From positions 1,426,001 to 1,490,000 of the forward strand of contig NZ_CP114291.2 of NCBI RefSeq assembly GCF_027111355.2: a DNA stretch of 64,000 nt, given 5' to 3'. The notes under the pieces are model-generated. The model ran no database searches. It was not told the DNA's origin and saw nothing but the letters and a program-made list of their open reading frames with translations. The DNA comes from Flavobacterium eburneipallidum (GTDB taxonomy: Bacteria; Bacteroidota; Bacteroidia; Flavobacteriales; Flavobacteriaceae). Every line of letters begins with the position of its first letter. Position 1 is the stretch's first letter. Shown piece by piece: positions 34,763 to 43,946 of this stretch. Position numbers and translations under genes: made by a program.

Positions 34763-35281
34763 TTAGTCTTGTTTTTCTTTTTCTTTAGACTTATCTTTTG
34801 ATTTCGATTTTTCTTTTGTTTTCTTCTGTGTTTTTCGATTTTCTTTAAAGATAATGTATTTTTCTTTTTGGTCTTTATTTAAAAATTGATTTATTTTTTG
34901 ATCCGTAGTTTCAGCAAGTGCCTTGAAATTATTCATTTGCTCCTCTTGTGGATATTCTTGTTTCATCAGTACGCCTTGTGCTTTTAGGCTTTCTTTAATG
35001 ACATTAGTTATTGCTATGACCTGAAGTTCATCTAGATTAAGAGCTGGTTTCATGTCTTCCACTATTTTGGCAGCAGTAACCTCTACTGGGATTTCTTTTG
35101 GCTTTTCGGGTTGCGACTGATTCATAGTACTACCCATTTGGTTCATTCCACCACCATAGCCACCATAGCCATTTCCTCCATAACCACCACCGTAACCGTT
35201 TCCATATTGTGCTGAAACATTCGTTATAGATAATAATATAAAAGTTAATGTTGTTGTAAGTAATTTAAGTGAAGTTTTCAT
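34763..35281 (-). CDS. Secreted Gly-rich/Lys-rich protein of unknown function
   Basis: 172 residues. The signal MKTSLKLLTTTLTFILLSIT NVSAQ (two parts) is followed by a Gly-Tyr-Asn tract (YGNGYGGGYGGNGYGGYGGG), a helical central region containing a Spy/LTXXQ-like pattern (DQKINQFLNKDQKEKYIIFKE) and a Lys/Glu tail. It may be a periplasmic envelope-stress protein like Spy, though I am not certain. An upstream in-frame start overlaps rimO and lacks a signal, so ATG 35281 is preferred. Confidence 0.7.
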   Translation of the reverse strand: MKTSLKLLTTTLTFILLSITNVSAQYGNGYGGGYGGNGYGGYGGGMNQMGSTMNQSQPEKPKEIPVEVTAAKIVEDMKPALNLDELQVIAITNVIKESLKAQGVLMKQEYPQEEQMNNFKALAETTDQKINQFLNKDQKEKYIIFKENRKTQKKTKEKSKSKDKSKEKEKQD

Positions 35282-35291
35282 AGTAATAATT

Positions 35292-36593
35292 TTAAACGGG
35301 TTCAGCGTATAAATCAAATTCGGTGGCATCGGTAATTTTTACCATAACAAATTCACCTGTTTTTACGTAATGTTTTGAAGCATCAATTAGTACTTCATTG
35401 TCCACATCAGGGCTGTCAAATTCGGTTCTTCCTATAAAATGAGCTCCTTCTTTTCGATCAATAATACAACGGAAGGTTTTTCCAATTTTTTCTTGGTTCA
35501 AATCCCATGAAATTTGTGATTGCAATTCCATTATTTCATTGGCACGATTTTGTTTGACATCAGCAGGGACATCATCAACTAATTCAAAAGCAGTAGTGTT
35601 TTCTTCGTGTGAATAAGCAAAACAACCTAAACGCTCGAACTTCATTTCCTGAACCCAATCTCTCATGATTTCAAAATCTTCTTGAGTTTCGCCAGGATAA
35701 CCAACAATCAAAGTAGTCCTGATAGTCATTCCGGGAACAGCTTCACGGAATTCTTTCAATAATTTGGTTGTTTTTTCCTTCGTCGTTCCACGTTTCATCG
35801 ATTTCAAAATAGGATCTGAAATGTGTTGCAACGGAATATCAATATAATTACAAATCTTTGGTTCACGTTTCATGATTTCCAAAACATCCATCGGAAAACC
35901 AGAAGGGAAGGCATAGTGCAAACGAATCCATTCGATTCCTTCTACTTTTACCAAGGCTTCTAATAACTCGCCAAGATTCCGTTTTTTGTAAATATCCAAT
36001 CCGTAATAGGTCAAATCCTGCGCTATCAAAATTAATTCTTTGACTCCATTTTTTGCTAAACCTTCCGCTTCTTTCACTAGTTTTTCAATGGTTTGCGAAA
36101 CGTGTTTGCCACGCATTAATGGAATGGCGCAAAAGCTACATGGTCTATCACAACCTTCGGCAATTTTTAGATAGGCATAATTTTTTGGAGTCGTAGTCAG
36201 ACGCTCTCCTAATAACTCGTGTTTATAATCGGCTCCCAAAGCTTTTAATAATCCAGGTAATTCGGTGGTTCCGAAATACTGATCTACATTTGGGATTTCT
36301 TTCTCTAAATCAGGTCTGTAACGTTCAGATAGACATCCTGTTACAAATACTTTGTCAACAATTCCTCGTTCTTTTTTGTCAGCATATTCCAAAATCATAT
36401 TTACTGATTCTGCTTTTGCATTATCAATAAATCCGCATGTATTAATTACTACAATATTTCCTTCTTCTTCATGTACAACTTCTTTTCCACTGGCTTTTAG
36501 TTGCCCCATCAATACTTCGCTATCGTACACGTTTTTTGAACACCCAAGAGTGATCACATTTATTTTATTCTTTTTTAAAGACTTGGTTCTCAT
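35292..36593 (-). CDS. rimO: Ribosomal protein S12 methylthiotransferase
   Basis: A radical SAM enzyme that adds a methylthio group to a conserved aspartate of ribosomal protein S12. 433 residues from ATG 36593: the N-terminal MTTase domain has INVITLGCSKNVYDSEVLMG and INTCGFIDNA, the radical cluster is CDRPCSFC, and a TRAM domain ends the protein. An upstream extension of 46 codons is rejected because the -7 box TAATTTTG (36626-36633, minus) lies within it. The order before the secreted protein leaves a 10-nt gap, so they may share a message. Confidence 0.95.
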   Translation of the reverse strand: MRTKSLKKNKINVITLGCSKNVYDSEVLMGQLKASGKEVVHEEEGNIVVINTCGFIDNAKAESVNMILEYADKKERGIVDKVFVTGCLSERYRPDLEKEIPNVDQYFGTTELPGLLKALGADYKHELLGERLTTTPKNYAYLKIAEGCDRPCSFCAIPLMRGKHVSQTIEKLVKEAEGLAKNGVKELILIAQDLTYYGLDIYKKRNLGELLEALVKVEGIEWIRLHYAFPSGFPMDVLEIMKREPKICNYIDIPLQHISDPILKSMKRGTTKEKTTKLLKEFREAVPGMTIRTTLIVGYPGETQEDFEIMRDWVQEMKFERLGCFAYSHEENTTAFELVDDVPADVKQNRANEIMELQSQISWDLNQEKIGKTFRCIIDRKEGAHFIGRTEFDSPDVDNEVLIDASKHYVKTGEFVMVKITDATEFDLYAEPV

Positions 36594-36625
36594 ATATTTA
36601 GAATCCCGATAATTTGGGAATTTTG

Positions 36626-36633
36626 CAAAATTA
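36626..36633 (-). promoter_or_regulatory. -7 box of rimO
   Basis: TAATTTTG on the minus strand, 32 nt before ATG 36593; it rules out the longer start. Confidence 0.5.
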
Positions 36634-36724
36634 CGATTTTTATTTTTAGGAGCATAAATCTTTGTTTTTTTAAAGGCTTTTTGTTGGTAAATACGTTGTT
36701 TTTTGGAATATTTGTCTATAAAAA

Positions 36725-36752
36725 AAACCATTTCAAATAACTGAAATGGTTT
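36725..36752 (-). terminator. Terminator after the FadL-like gene
   Basis: Stem AAACCATTTCA/TGAAATGGTTT; T-run follows on the minus strand. Confidence 0.82.
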
Positions 36753-36785
36753 AGTGTTAAGATTAAAAAATAAACAGATTAGATA

Positions 36786-38366
36786 TTATAATTCAAAAGT
36801 TAAAGTTGCAACGGCATTATTGTTTTTGGTAGTGGTTTTTGCTCCATCTGTAAATCCTTGGTTGAAAAAGCTTTGCTGTGAAGTTCTTTCTCCATACACA
36901 TAAGCAAAATCTAACCTACAAGCACCAAAGTTGTATCCTAATCCGGCAGAATAACTATTAAAATCACCAATAGTTAGAGAATTTTTATAAGGACTTTCTT
37001 CAAATCTGTAACCTCCTCTAATGCTTAATGCTTTTATTTTATATTCAGCTCCGATTCTTAATTCGCCTGTAGAAGCTAGGGTATTACTCATTTGATTGTT
37101 TATATCTCGGAAATAGCTATCACTTTCAGGTTTGAACTTTGTGTTGCTGTAATTCTTTAAAGTATAATCAATGCTTATCAAACCTGTTTTTCCAAAAACA
37201 TAGCCAAAACTCAAAGTTACCTTTTCTGGAGTTTGTAATTTGTAAGGTGCATAATAATTAATAACGTTAGGGTTTACAACATCTGCGGGTAACTCTCCAG
37301 ATATGTTTTTGCTTACAGCTGTTAGGCTTTGTGAGAACTCATCAGTTAATCGAAACCAAGTAGGTGATTCGTAAGCTAATCCTAAACGAACTTCATTGGT
37401 TACTTTTGCAATGGCTCCTAATTGAAATGAAAATCCTGATCCATAAGTGTATAAATTATTATTGAATCTCAATTCTCTAACAGTGTAATCATTGCTTAAA
37501 GTGTTGGTGTTGCTTTCATAAAAGCTACTCGATTTGGTAAAGTCAACAAAGTGTGAATTCAAATTTAAACCAATATAAAGTTTGTCTTTATAAGATGTTG
37601 CTGCATTGAAGGATAATTTTCCATTATAACCGTTAGTGTATATATTGTTTTCTTGGTAATAATTTCCTCCTTGGGTAACATTTGATACGTACGGAGAGTT
37701 ATTGTTGGTATCATCAATTGCATTAATTATATAGCCTTGGTATCCCATCATCGCTTGTTGAGCAGCAAAACCAGTCATATTTGGATATTGTCCATTAGGT
37801 AAACTATTGCCTAAAAATGAATATAAATCTGGAATGGATTCACCTGTATTAGTATTTACATATTCTTGTGGAACCGGAGCACCACCATTTCCAAAATTAG
37901 CATAGCTTAAAAAATAGCCATCAATTGAATTGTATTCATTTATACCAGCCGAAAAAACTGAATTGTCAAAGTTGTTTGTTTTTTCGTAGTTAATAGAAAT
38001 TGAGAATTTTTTCCAGTTGCTATTAGTGTCGTGGTTTTTAAATATGAATACACCACCTGTTTGGTTCATATCAAATGAGTTTTCTTTTGATGATGTGTTA
38101 GTATTAAAATAATTAGAATTGTTTTTATTATTAAAATTACTCAAAGTCAATGTGACTTGATTGTTAGAAAATACCGCAGATCCTGCAGGATTTACATTAA
38201 TGGAAGATAAGTCTCCTCCAAGAGCGCCGAAAGCACCACCCAAAGCCCTAAAACGAGCTGTTCCAGTTAAATTGTCTTGTGAATAGCGAACTGCATCCGC
38301 AATTTCTTGTGATTGAGCAGTACTAAAAGTAAGACTAGTTAGTAAAAAAAGCAGGTATTTTTTCAT
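36786..38366 (-). CDS. OmpP1/FadL-family outer-membrane protein
   Basis: A 526-residue barrel of the OmpP1/FadL family, which imports long-chain fatty acids and other hydrophobic molecules in related bacteria. Signal MKKYLLFLLTSLTFSTAQSQ, then the family's hatch: RYSQDNLTGTARFRALGGAF and GALGGDLSSINVNPAGSAVF. The C-terminal strands end TLTFEL, with the terminal aromatic-x pattern of an outer-membrane barrel. It is preceded by a glycine-rich lipoprotein gene with 39 nt between stop and this start; a more upstream ATG at 38399 is possible but would lengthen the signal. Confidence 0.9.
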   Translation of the reverse strand: MKKYLLFLLTSLTFSTAQSQEIADAVRYSQDNLTGTARFRALGGAFGALGGDLSSINVNPAGSAVFSNNQVTLTLSNFNNKNNSNYFNTNTSSKENSFDMNQTGGVFIFKNHDTNSNWKKFSISINYEKTNNFDNSVFSAGINEYNSIDGYFLSYANFGNGGAPVPQEYVNTNTGESIPDLYSFLGNSLPNGQYPNMTGFAAQQAMMGYQGYIINAIDDTNNNSPYVSNVTQGGNYYQENNIYTNGYNGKLSFNAATSYKDKLYIGLNLNSHFVDFTKSSSFYESNTNTLSNDYTVRELRFNNNLYTYGSGFSFQLGAIAKVTNEVRLGLAYESPTWFRLTDEFSQSLTAVSKNISGELPADVVNPNVINYYAPYKLQTPEKVTLSFGYVFGKTGLISIDYTLKNYSNTKFKPESDSYFRDINNQMSNTLASTGELRIGAEYKIKALSIRGGYRFEESPYKNSLTIGDFNSYSAGLGYNFGACRLDFAYVYGERTSQQSFFNQGFTDGAKTTTKNNNAVATLTFEL

Positions 38367-38405
38367 CTTTTTTAGTTCAGTTAAGTTTTGTAAAATCATG
38401 AAAGA

Positions 38406-39344
38406 TTATCTTCTTCCTCCTCCACCAGAAGATCTTCCACCGCTACTACTACCACCTCCGTAAGATCCACCACCAGAGTTTCCAGAAGATCTTGTGTTAT
38501 TGTATGTAGGGCTACTGTAGGTATTAGTGTTGGTACTGGTACTGGTATTTGAAGGAGTGTAGTTTTGGGTTCTAGTGTTGTTTGTTGTGTTACTGCTTCT
38601 TCTTGATGTTTGAGTTGAATTGTTTTGAGATTGCGAATAATCTCTATTCATAAAACTAGAGCTGTTTCTGGTTGTGTTGATAGCGGCGTTTCTAGTGTTA
38701 GAATTTCTGGTATTATTGTAATAATTGTTATTGTCGTTTGAATATCTATTACTACTTTGAGGTGAGGAATATCTGGTACTATTTAGATTGTTAGAAGAAG
38801 AGCCTCTTCTGCCTGGATTGTATGTATAATTATTGCTGTATCCATAAGAAGGGTATCCCCATCCCCAACCATAATTCGGAAATCCCCATCCGTAATTTGG
38901 AAATCCCCATCCCCAATCATAACCAAATCCATAATAAGGATTACCCCATCCCCAGTAGTCGTATCCAAAACCAAAGTAAGGATTACCCCATCCTCCACCA
39001 AATCCTCCCCAACCAAATCCTCCAAATCCCATATTCCAGTTCCAAGGATCATTGTATAGGTTAATTGATGTTCTAGTTGGTTGGCTATCCCAGTCTAATG
39101 TGTTAGAATTTGCAATTCTGATAGTATCGCCTGAAGGGTTGTTTTCTTCTTGTAGAGAACTAAAATATTCTTGGTAAGCAATGCTTGATGTGCTTGGTTT
39201 TGCTTTAGCAGTATTTCCATAGATGCCGTCACTATCATAATAAGAACTATTTTGATATGAGCCACAGGATGTCATAAGAATACTCAAAAATCCAATTAAT
39301 GAGTAAACTACGGCATTTCGGTGTGAAAAAATATTTGTTTTCAT
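38406..39344 (-). CDS. Gly/Trp/Tyr-rich lipoprotein with low-complexity repeats
   Basis: 312 residues from ATG 39344. The lipobox is FLSILMTSCGSYQ. A central region has repeated W/Y/G units (GWGNPYYGFGYDWGWGFPNY and GWGFPNYGWGWGYPSYG), followed by a Ser/Asn/Thr-rich tail and a final GGGSYGGGSSSGGRSSGGG stretch. Such sequence is intrinsically flexible. It could be a surface structural or adhesive protein, but no function is known. The -7 box TATTTTTG (39376-39383, minus) lies 31 nt upstream. It leads the FadL-like gene in a probable two-gene operon. Confidence 0.8.
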   Translation of the reverse strand: MKTNIFSHRNAVVYSLIGFLSILMTSCGSYQNSSYYDSDGIYGNTAKAKPSTSSIAYQEYFSSLQEENNPSGDTIRIANSNTLDWDSQPTRTSINLYNDPWNWNMGFGGFGWGGFGGGWGNPYFGFGYDYWGWGNPYYGFGYDWGWGFPNYGWGFPNYGWGWGYPSYGYSNNYTYNPGRRGSSSNNLNSTRYSSPQSSNRYSNDNNNYYNNTRNSNTRNAAINTTRNSSSFMNRDYSQSQNNSTQTSRRSSNTTNNTRTQNYTPSNTSTSTNTNTYSSPTYNNTRSSGNSGGGSYGGGSSSGGRSSGGGGRR

Positions 39345-39375
39345 AATCAATGGGATTTTTTATTGTTGCACAATA

Positions 39376-39383
39376 CAAAAATA
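39376..39383 (-). promoter_or_regulatory. -7 box of the glycine-rich lipoprotein gene
   Basis: TATTTTTG on the minus strand. Confidence 0.45.
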
Positions 39384-39446
39384 GTTAGTTTTGCCGAACT
39401 ATTTAGTTAAAATAATTAAAACAAAATTTGTGCCAAACTATTCAAT

Positions 39447-40925
39447 ATGAGCAAGAACCTTACTACACGAGCAGAAGACTATTCAAAATGGTATAATGAG
39501 CTGGTTGTAAAAGCCGATTTGGCTGAAAATTCAGGAGTTAGAGGCTGTATGGTTATCAAACCTTATGGTTATGCAATTTGGGAAAAAATGCAAGCAGAAT
39601 TAGATAAAATGTTCAAAGAAACTGGGCATCAAAATGCTTACTTTCCTTTGTTTGTTCCTAAAAGTATGTTTGAAGCCGAGGAAAAAAATGCAGAAGGTTT
39701 TGCTAAAGAATGTGCTATCGTAACGCATTACAGATTAAAAAATGATCCTGATAACGCAGGTAAATTAATAGTTGACCCTAATGCAAAGTTAGAAGAAGAA
39801 TTAATAGTTCGTCCTACTAGTGAAGCCATTATTTGGTCAACTTATAAAGGATGGGTTCAATCCTATAGAGATTTACCTTTATTAATTAACCAATGGGCAA
39901 ATGTTGTGCGTTGGGAAATGAGAACGAGATTGTTCTTGAGAACAGCAGAGTTTTTATGGCAAGAAGGGCATACAGCTCACGCTACAAAAAAGGAAGCTAT
40001 TGAAGAGTCAGAAAAAATGATGAATGTTTATGCTGATTTTGCTGAAAATTTTATGGCAATTCCAGTTATAAAGGGATTAAAAACAGAAACAGAACGTTTT
40101 GCAGGTGCAGAGGAAACCTATTGTATTGAGGCTTTGATGCAAGATGGAAAAGCTTTGCAAGCGGGAACATCACACTTTTTAGGGCAAAACTTTGCAAAAG
40201 CTTTTGATGTGAAATTTGCCAATGCCGAAGGTAAACAAGAACATGTTTGGGGAACTTCATGGGGTGTTTCAACCCGATTGATGGGAGCATTAGTAATGAC
40301 GCATTCTGATGATCAAGGATTGGTATTGCCTCCGAGTTTAGCACCGATTCAAGTAGTAATTGTTCCTATATATAAGAATGATGAGCAACTAGAAGCGATT
40401 TCAAATGAAGTAGATGTTTTGGTAAAAGCATTCAAGAAATTAAACATATCTGTTAAATACGATAATAGAACGACTCAAAAACCGGGATTCAAATTTGCAG
40501 AATGGGAATTAAAAGGAGTGCCTGTTCGAATAGCAGTAGGTCCAAAAGATTTAGAAAATGGAACTTTTGAAGTAGCGAGAAGAGATATTTTGACTAAAGA
40601 AGTGGTTTCTAAAGACGGAATTGTGACTTATATTAGCGATTTATTGGAGCAAATTCAAAAAGATTTGTTTCAAAAAGCGTTAGATTATAGAAATTCTCAC
40701 ATAACTGAAGTGAATAGTTTTGAAGAGTTTAAAACGGTTTTGAATGGTGAAGGAGGTTTTGTATCAGCACATTGGGATGGTACTGCAGAGACTGAAGAGA
40801 AGATTAAAGAATTGACAAAAGCAACCATAAGATGTATCCCTTTAAATAGGGTAGAAGAAGTGGGAAGCTGTGTGTTTACAGGGAATCCTTCCTCTGGAAG
40901 GGTCTTGTTTGCGAAGGCTTATTAA
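39447..40925 (+). CDS. proS: Prolyl-tRNA synthetase, ProS type 3
   Basis: Charges tRNA-Pro. The 492-residue ProS3 form lacks the editing domain of E. coli ProRS. Motif blocks are [38 protein letters not shown], the class II motif 2 [23 protein letters not shown] (two parts) and [11 protein letters not shown]. The anticodon-binding domain ends with the ProS C-terminal Cys-containing region [20 protein letters not shown]. It precedes the two tRNA-Glu genes. Confidence 0.96.
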   Translation: MSKNLTTRAEDYSKWYNELVVKADLAENSGVRGCMVIKPYGYAIWEKMQAELDKMFKETGHQNAYFPLFVPKSMFEAEEKNAEGFAKECAIVTHYRLKNDPDNAGKLIVDPNAKLEEELIVRPTSEAIIWSTYKGWVQSYRDLPLLINQWANVVRWEMRTRLFLRTAEFLWQEGHTAHATKKEAIEESEKMMNVYADFAENFMAIPVIKGLKTETERFAGAEETYCIEALMQDGKALQAGTSHFLGQNFAKAFDVKFANAEGKQEHVWGTSWGVSTRLMGALVMTHSDDQGLVLPPSLAPIQVVIVPIYKNDEQLEAISNEVDVLVKAFKKLNISVKYDNRTTQKPGFKFAEWELKGVPVRIAVGPKDLENGTFEVARRDILTKEVVSKDGIVTYISDLLEQIQKDLFQKALDYRNSHITEVNSFEEFKTVLNGEGGFVSAHWDGTAETEEKIKELTKATIRCIPLNRVEEVGSCVFTGNPSSGRVLFAKAY

Positions 40926-41003
40926 AAAAAATAAAAAAAAATATGCTGGGCTATTGCGAAAATAGAAAATAGTTGTATTTTTGCATCCGCAATAGAGAAG
41001 CAG

Positions 41004-41075
41004 GGTCCGTTCGTCTATCGGTTAGGACGCCAGGTTTTCATCCTGGTAAGGGGGGTTCGATTCCCCCACGGACTA
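41004..41075 (+). tRNA. tRNA-Glu (anticodon TTC), copy 1
   Basis: Starts GGTCCGT and ends ACGGACTA; the acceptor has seven pairs with a G-U first pair. The anticodon loop TTTTCAT is in a CCAGG/CCTGG stem, and the T arm GGGGG-TTCGATT-CCCCC is perfect. CCA is not encoded. It is identical to copy 2. Confidence 0.97.
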
Positions 41076-41122
41076 CAAACTCATTTGAGTTCATAAAATA
41101 ATTACTGCCTGGGAAGGCAAAT

Positions 41123-41194
41123 GGTCCGTTCGTCTATCGGTTAGGACGCCAGGTTTTCATCCTGGTAAGGGGGGTTCGATTCCCCCACGGACTA
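41123..41194 (+). tRNA. tRNA-Glu (anticodon TTC), copy 2
   Basis: Identical to copy 1, 119 nt downstream. The 47-nt spacer includes a small GCCTGGGAAGGC hairpin. The pair is probably transcribed as a single precursor. Confidence 0.97.
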
Positions 41195-41358
41195 CAATTA
41201 GTTGTAAATAAGTTTTATAAAATAAAGATTGGTGTCTCGGTTTTTATTTTATTAGTTAAAACCAAAGTGATTGTAATAATAAAAAATACAATTGTGGGAG
41301 GTTTTTCTTTTTTAACTGATAGTTTATAAATAATTATTACAATTAAAATTAAAAGAAA

Positions 41359-41610
41359 ATGGCAAATCATAAGTCAGCTTTAAAAAGAATTAGAAGTAAC
41401 GAGAAAAAAAGAGTATTAAACAGATACCAACACAAAACAACTCGTAACGCAATAAAAGCATTAAGAATCGCTACTGATAAAGCAGAAGCTACTTCAAAAT
41501 TATCAACTGTAATTTCAATGATTGATAAGTTAGCTAAAAAGAATATCATTCATGATAACAAAGCTTCTAATTTAAAATCTAAATTAACAAAACACGTTGC
41601 TAAATTGTAA
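41359..41610 (+). CDS. rpsT: 30S ribosomal protein S20
   Basis: 83 residues, basic and helical: ANHKSALKRIRSNEKKRVLN and KLAKKNIIHDNKASNLKSKL are classic S20. Binds 16S rRNA and helps assemble the small subunit. The gene follows the tRNA pair after 164 nt and ends with a strong terminator. Small, core and certain. Confidence 0.97.
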   Translation: MANHKSALKRIRSNEKKRVLNRYQHKTTRNAIKALRIATDKAEATSKLSTVISMIDKLAKKNIIHDNKASNLKSKLTKHVAKL

Positions 41611-41631
41611 TCATAACAATTTAATAAATAT

Positions 41632-41661
41632 AAAAAAGTCCTGATTTTTCAGGACTTTTTT
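41632..41661. terminator. Bidirectional terminator after rpsT
   Basis: Stem AAAAAAGTCCTGA/TCAGGACTTTTTT with a TTTT loop, shared with the receiver gene converging from the right. Confidence 0.92.
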
Positions 41662-41663
41662 TA

Positions 41664-42065
41664 TTATATAACAAATTTGGTTTTAACATATTCGAGCATT
41701 TCTTTAGAAATTGGTTTTGGTAAAAAATCCAATACCATAGCATAATTTTTAGATTTTTCTAGATCATCTGGATCAATGGTCGAGGAGAGGATGATTATTT
41801 TTGTAGAGTTGTATGTGTCGTATTCTTGAGTACTAAAACTGTCCAAGAATTCCCAGCCTCCCATTATAGGCATATTCAAATCTAATAGAATTAATTGAGG
41901 TTGTTTCGATTCGTTGTTCTCTTTTAGGTTTTTAAAATAATTTAAGCCTTCCAATCCGTTTTTGGCTGTGATTATTTCATTTGAAAACATAGTTTTGCTA
42001 ATTACCATTTTGCATAGCATTAGAGCAATTGGATCGTCGTCGATGCATAAAACGGTGTCTAACAT
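41664..42065 (-). CDS. Single-domain response regulator
   Basis: A 133-residue receiver with CIDDDP acidic pocket, phospho-acceptor Asp62 in LLDLNMPIMGGWEF, switch Ser in IILSSTIDP and KP near the end. No DNA-binding domain. Two nucleotides separate it from its kinase gene upstream, so they are surely co-transcribed. Output unknown. Confidence 0.94.
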   Translation of the reverse strand: MLDTVLCIDDDPIALMLCKMVISKTMFSNEIITAKNGLEGLNYFKNLKENNESKQPQLILLDLNMPIMGGWEFLDSFSTQEYDTYNSTKIIILSSTIDPDDLEKSKNYAMVLDFLPKPISKEMLEYVKTKFVI

Positions 42066-42067
42066 CT

Positions 42068-43783
42068 CTATTTGTTTTTAAATATTAATGTAAATGTGGT
42101 TCCTTTATCCACTTCGCTTTCTATATTAATGCTTCCTCCCATGGCTTCTACTTGAGATTTTACTAGGTACAATCCTAGTCCTTTGCTGTCAGGATAGTCG
42201 TGGAAGCGTTGGTATAATCCAAATATTTTGTCTTTGTTTCTTACTAAATCAATTCCAATTCCGTTGTCTTTGAAAATAAGAATTACACTATTGTCAAGCG
42301 GAGTAGTTGATATAGTTATTTTGGATTGTTGGTTTTTAGATTTGTATTTTATAGCATTAGTCAATAGATTTAGCAAAATACTTTCTAGATAAGCTTTGTT
42401 TGTGTTTAAAACTGGGGCTTTTTCAAAGTCAATTTTTATGATGGGTTTGTGAAGTCCGATAAGAAAATCTAATTGGCTAAAAACATTTTCAAAAACTTCT
42501 TTGAGTAAAATTTCTTCTTTTTGTATAGACGGATTGTCTTTGATGACTATTACTTTTACTAAATCGTCAATAGTTTCATTGAGAAGATGCGTGGATTTTT
42601 TGAATCCATTTAAAATTTCTTGTAAATCTGGATTTTCAATTGGAATGTCTTCTATTAAATTGAGCAGACCAGTTAGGTTTGATAGAGGTGATCTTAAATT
42701 ATGAGATGTGATGTATGAAAATTGTTGTAAGTCCTTGTTGTTTTGTGTTAATTCTCGAATAAGTTGTTCTTTTTCAACTTCTTGTTTTTTAATTTCGGTT
42801 ATGTCTCTTTGGATGGATACCCAGTGTGATAGTTCGTTGTCAGAATTATAAACAGGAAGCAATGAGAATCCTACCCAGTATTCTTCGTTGTTTTTTTTGT
42901 AACTAATAGTTTCTATTTGGTGGTTTTCTTCTTTTTTGAGTATGGCGTTGCAAAGTTTTTCGAATACTTCAGTATTGGATTTGGAACCCATGAATAGATT
43001 TGGAGATTTACCAATAATTTCGTGGGGTTGATATCCTGACATTACAGAAAAAGCTGGATTAACATATACTATTTTAGGGACACCACTGTCTTCATTGTTG
43101 GGCTCTACAATGATTACAGAATCTTTAGTTTGGGTAATTACGGTTTCTAGAAGTTTTAGTCGTTGTTCTTCTAGTTTTTGTTTTGTAATGTCTTGAATGG
43201 CTCCTATCATTCTAACAGATTTTCCGTTTTCATCTTTTAAAATAAATCCTCTGTCTAATACATACTTATAGGAGTCATCAGCGCATCTAAAACGGTACTG
43301 ATCTTGCCATTTTTCTGTTTTTTGTTCAATAAAAGAATAAAGTCTAATGGACATTTTTATACTATCTTCTGGATGAATTTTGTCAAACCACCAGTTTGAA
43401 CTGTTTCCTACCTGATCCTCGGTATAACCAAAAATGGTTTCTATTCCTTTGTTCCAGGACATTCTATCCTCTTGGATTTTCCAATCCCAAATAATATCAC
43501 TGGTTGCTTTTGAAACAATATCGTATCTTTCATTGGATTCTTTGATTTCAATATTGGTGTTTTTTAGTTTATTATAGACAGAAGAATTTTTAATGTCTTT
43601 TTTAGTTAATATGTATCCTAAAAACAAACCAGAAACTAGTACAAAAGTGGTGTCTTTTATTATGCCATACAACGGATTATTATATAATGAAAAATGTTTC
43701 CCTAAAAATTCATGGCAAATGACTGCCACAAGTGTGGAAATTAGAATATAAATAAGAGTTATTCTAGTAGTTTTATTTTTCAT
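42068..43783 (-). CDS. PAS-PAS membrane sensor histidine kinase
   Basis: 571 residues. Two N-terminal membrane helices (about 8-24 and 42-60) with a short external loop, PAS 1 (about 85-203) and a LOV-like PAS 2 (about 210-332) whose GKSPNLFMGSKSN lacks the flavin-binding Cys of GxNCRFLQ, so it is not a standard photosensor. HisKA-like phosphoacceptor H361 in SYITSHNLRSPLSNL, then ATPase with LLNLLTNAIKYKS, DNGIGIDL and SKGLGLYLVKS. The partner is the receiver gene 2 nt downstream. The -7 box TATATTTG at 43788-43795 is four bases from the start. Confidence 0.93.
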   Translation of the reverse strand: MKNKTTRITLIYILISTLVAVICHEFLGKHFSLYNNPLYGIIKDTTFVLVSGLFLGYILTKKDIKNSSVYNKLKNTNIEIKESNERYDIVSKATSDIIWDWKIQEDRMSWNKGIETIFGYTEDQVGNSSNWWFDKIHPEDSIKMSIRLYSFIEQKTEKWQDQYRFRCADDSYKYVLDRGFILKDENGKSVRMIGAIQDITKQKLEEQRLKLLETVITQTKDSVIIVEPNNEDSGVPKIVYVNPAFSVMSGYQPHEIIGKSPNLFMGSKSNTEVFEKLCNAILKKEENHQIETISYKKNNEEYWVGFSLLPVYNSDNELSHWVSIQRDITEIKKQEVEKEQLIRELTQNNKDLQQFSYITSHNLRSPLSNLTGLLNLIEDIPIENPDLQEILNGFKKSTHLLNETIDDLVKVIVIKDNPSIQKEEILLKEVFENVFSQLDFLIGLHKPIIKIDFEKAPVLNTNKAYLESILLNLLTNAIKYKSKNQQSKITISTTPLDNSVILIFKDNGIGIDLVRNKDKIFGLYQRFHDYPDSKGLGLYLVKSQVEAMGGSINIESEVDKGTTFTLIFKNK

Positions 43784-43787
43784 TATT

Positions 43788-43795
43788 CAAATATA
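43788..43795 (-). promoter_or_regulatory. -7 box of the PAS kinase operon
   Basis: TATATTTG on the minus strand, four nucleotides before ATG 43783. Transcription would begin at or within the first codon, giving a leaderless message. Confidence 0.5.
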
Positions 43796-43919
43796 AAAAA
43801 ATATTTGTGTTTTCTTTAAAAATGGATATAAAGTTGTGTCAAGATATTGGTTATAATTGTGTAAAGTTATTAAACCGTAACTATTAAAATCTAAAAATTT
43901 TTTATATCAAAATAAAGTG

Positions 43920-43927
43920 TACCTTTG
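43920..43927 (+). promoter_or_regulatory. -7 box of typA
   Basis: TACCTTTG, 19 nt before the start. Confidence 0.55.
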
Positions 43928-43946
43928 CACCCATTAAAAATCACAG

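Noticed and set aside
38783..39064. Antisense frames across the glycine-rich lipoprotein gene
   Set aside because: They come from W/G/Y-rich repeat coding sequence and lack features of real genes.
42068..43783. LOV photosensor in the second PAS of the PAS kinase
   Set aside because: The flavin-binding Cys of the GxNCRFLQ motif is missing.
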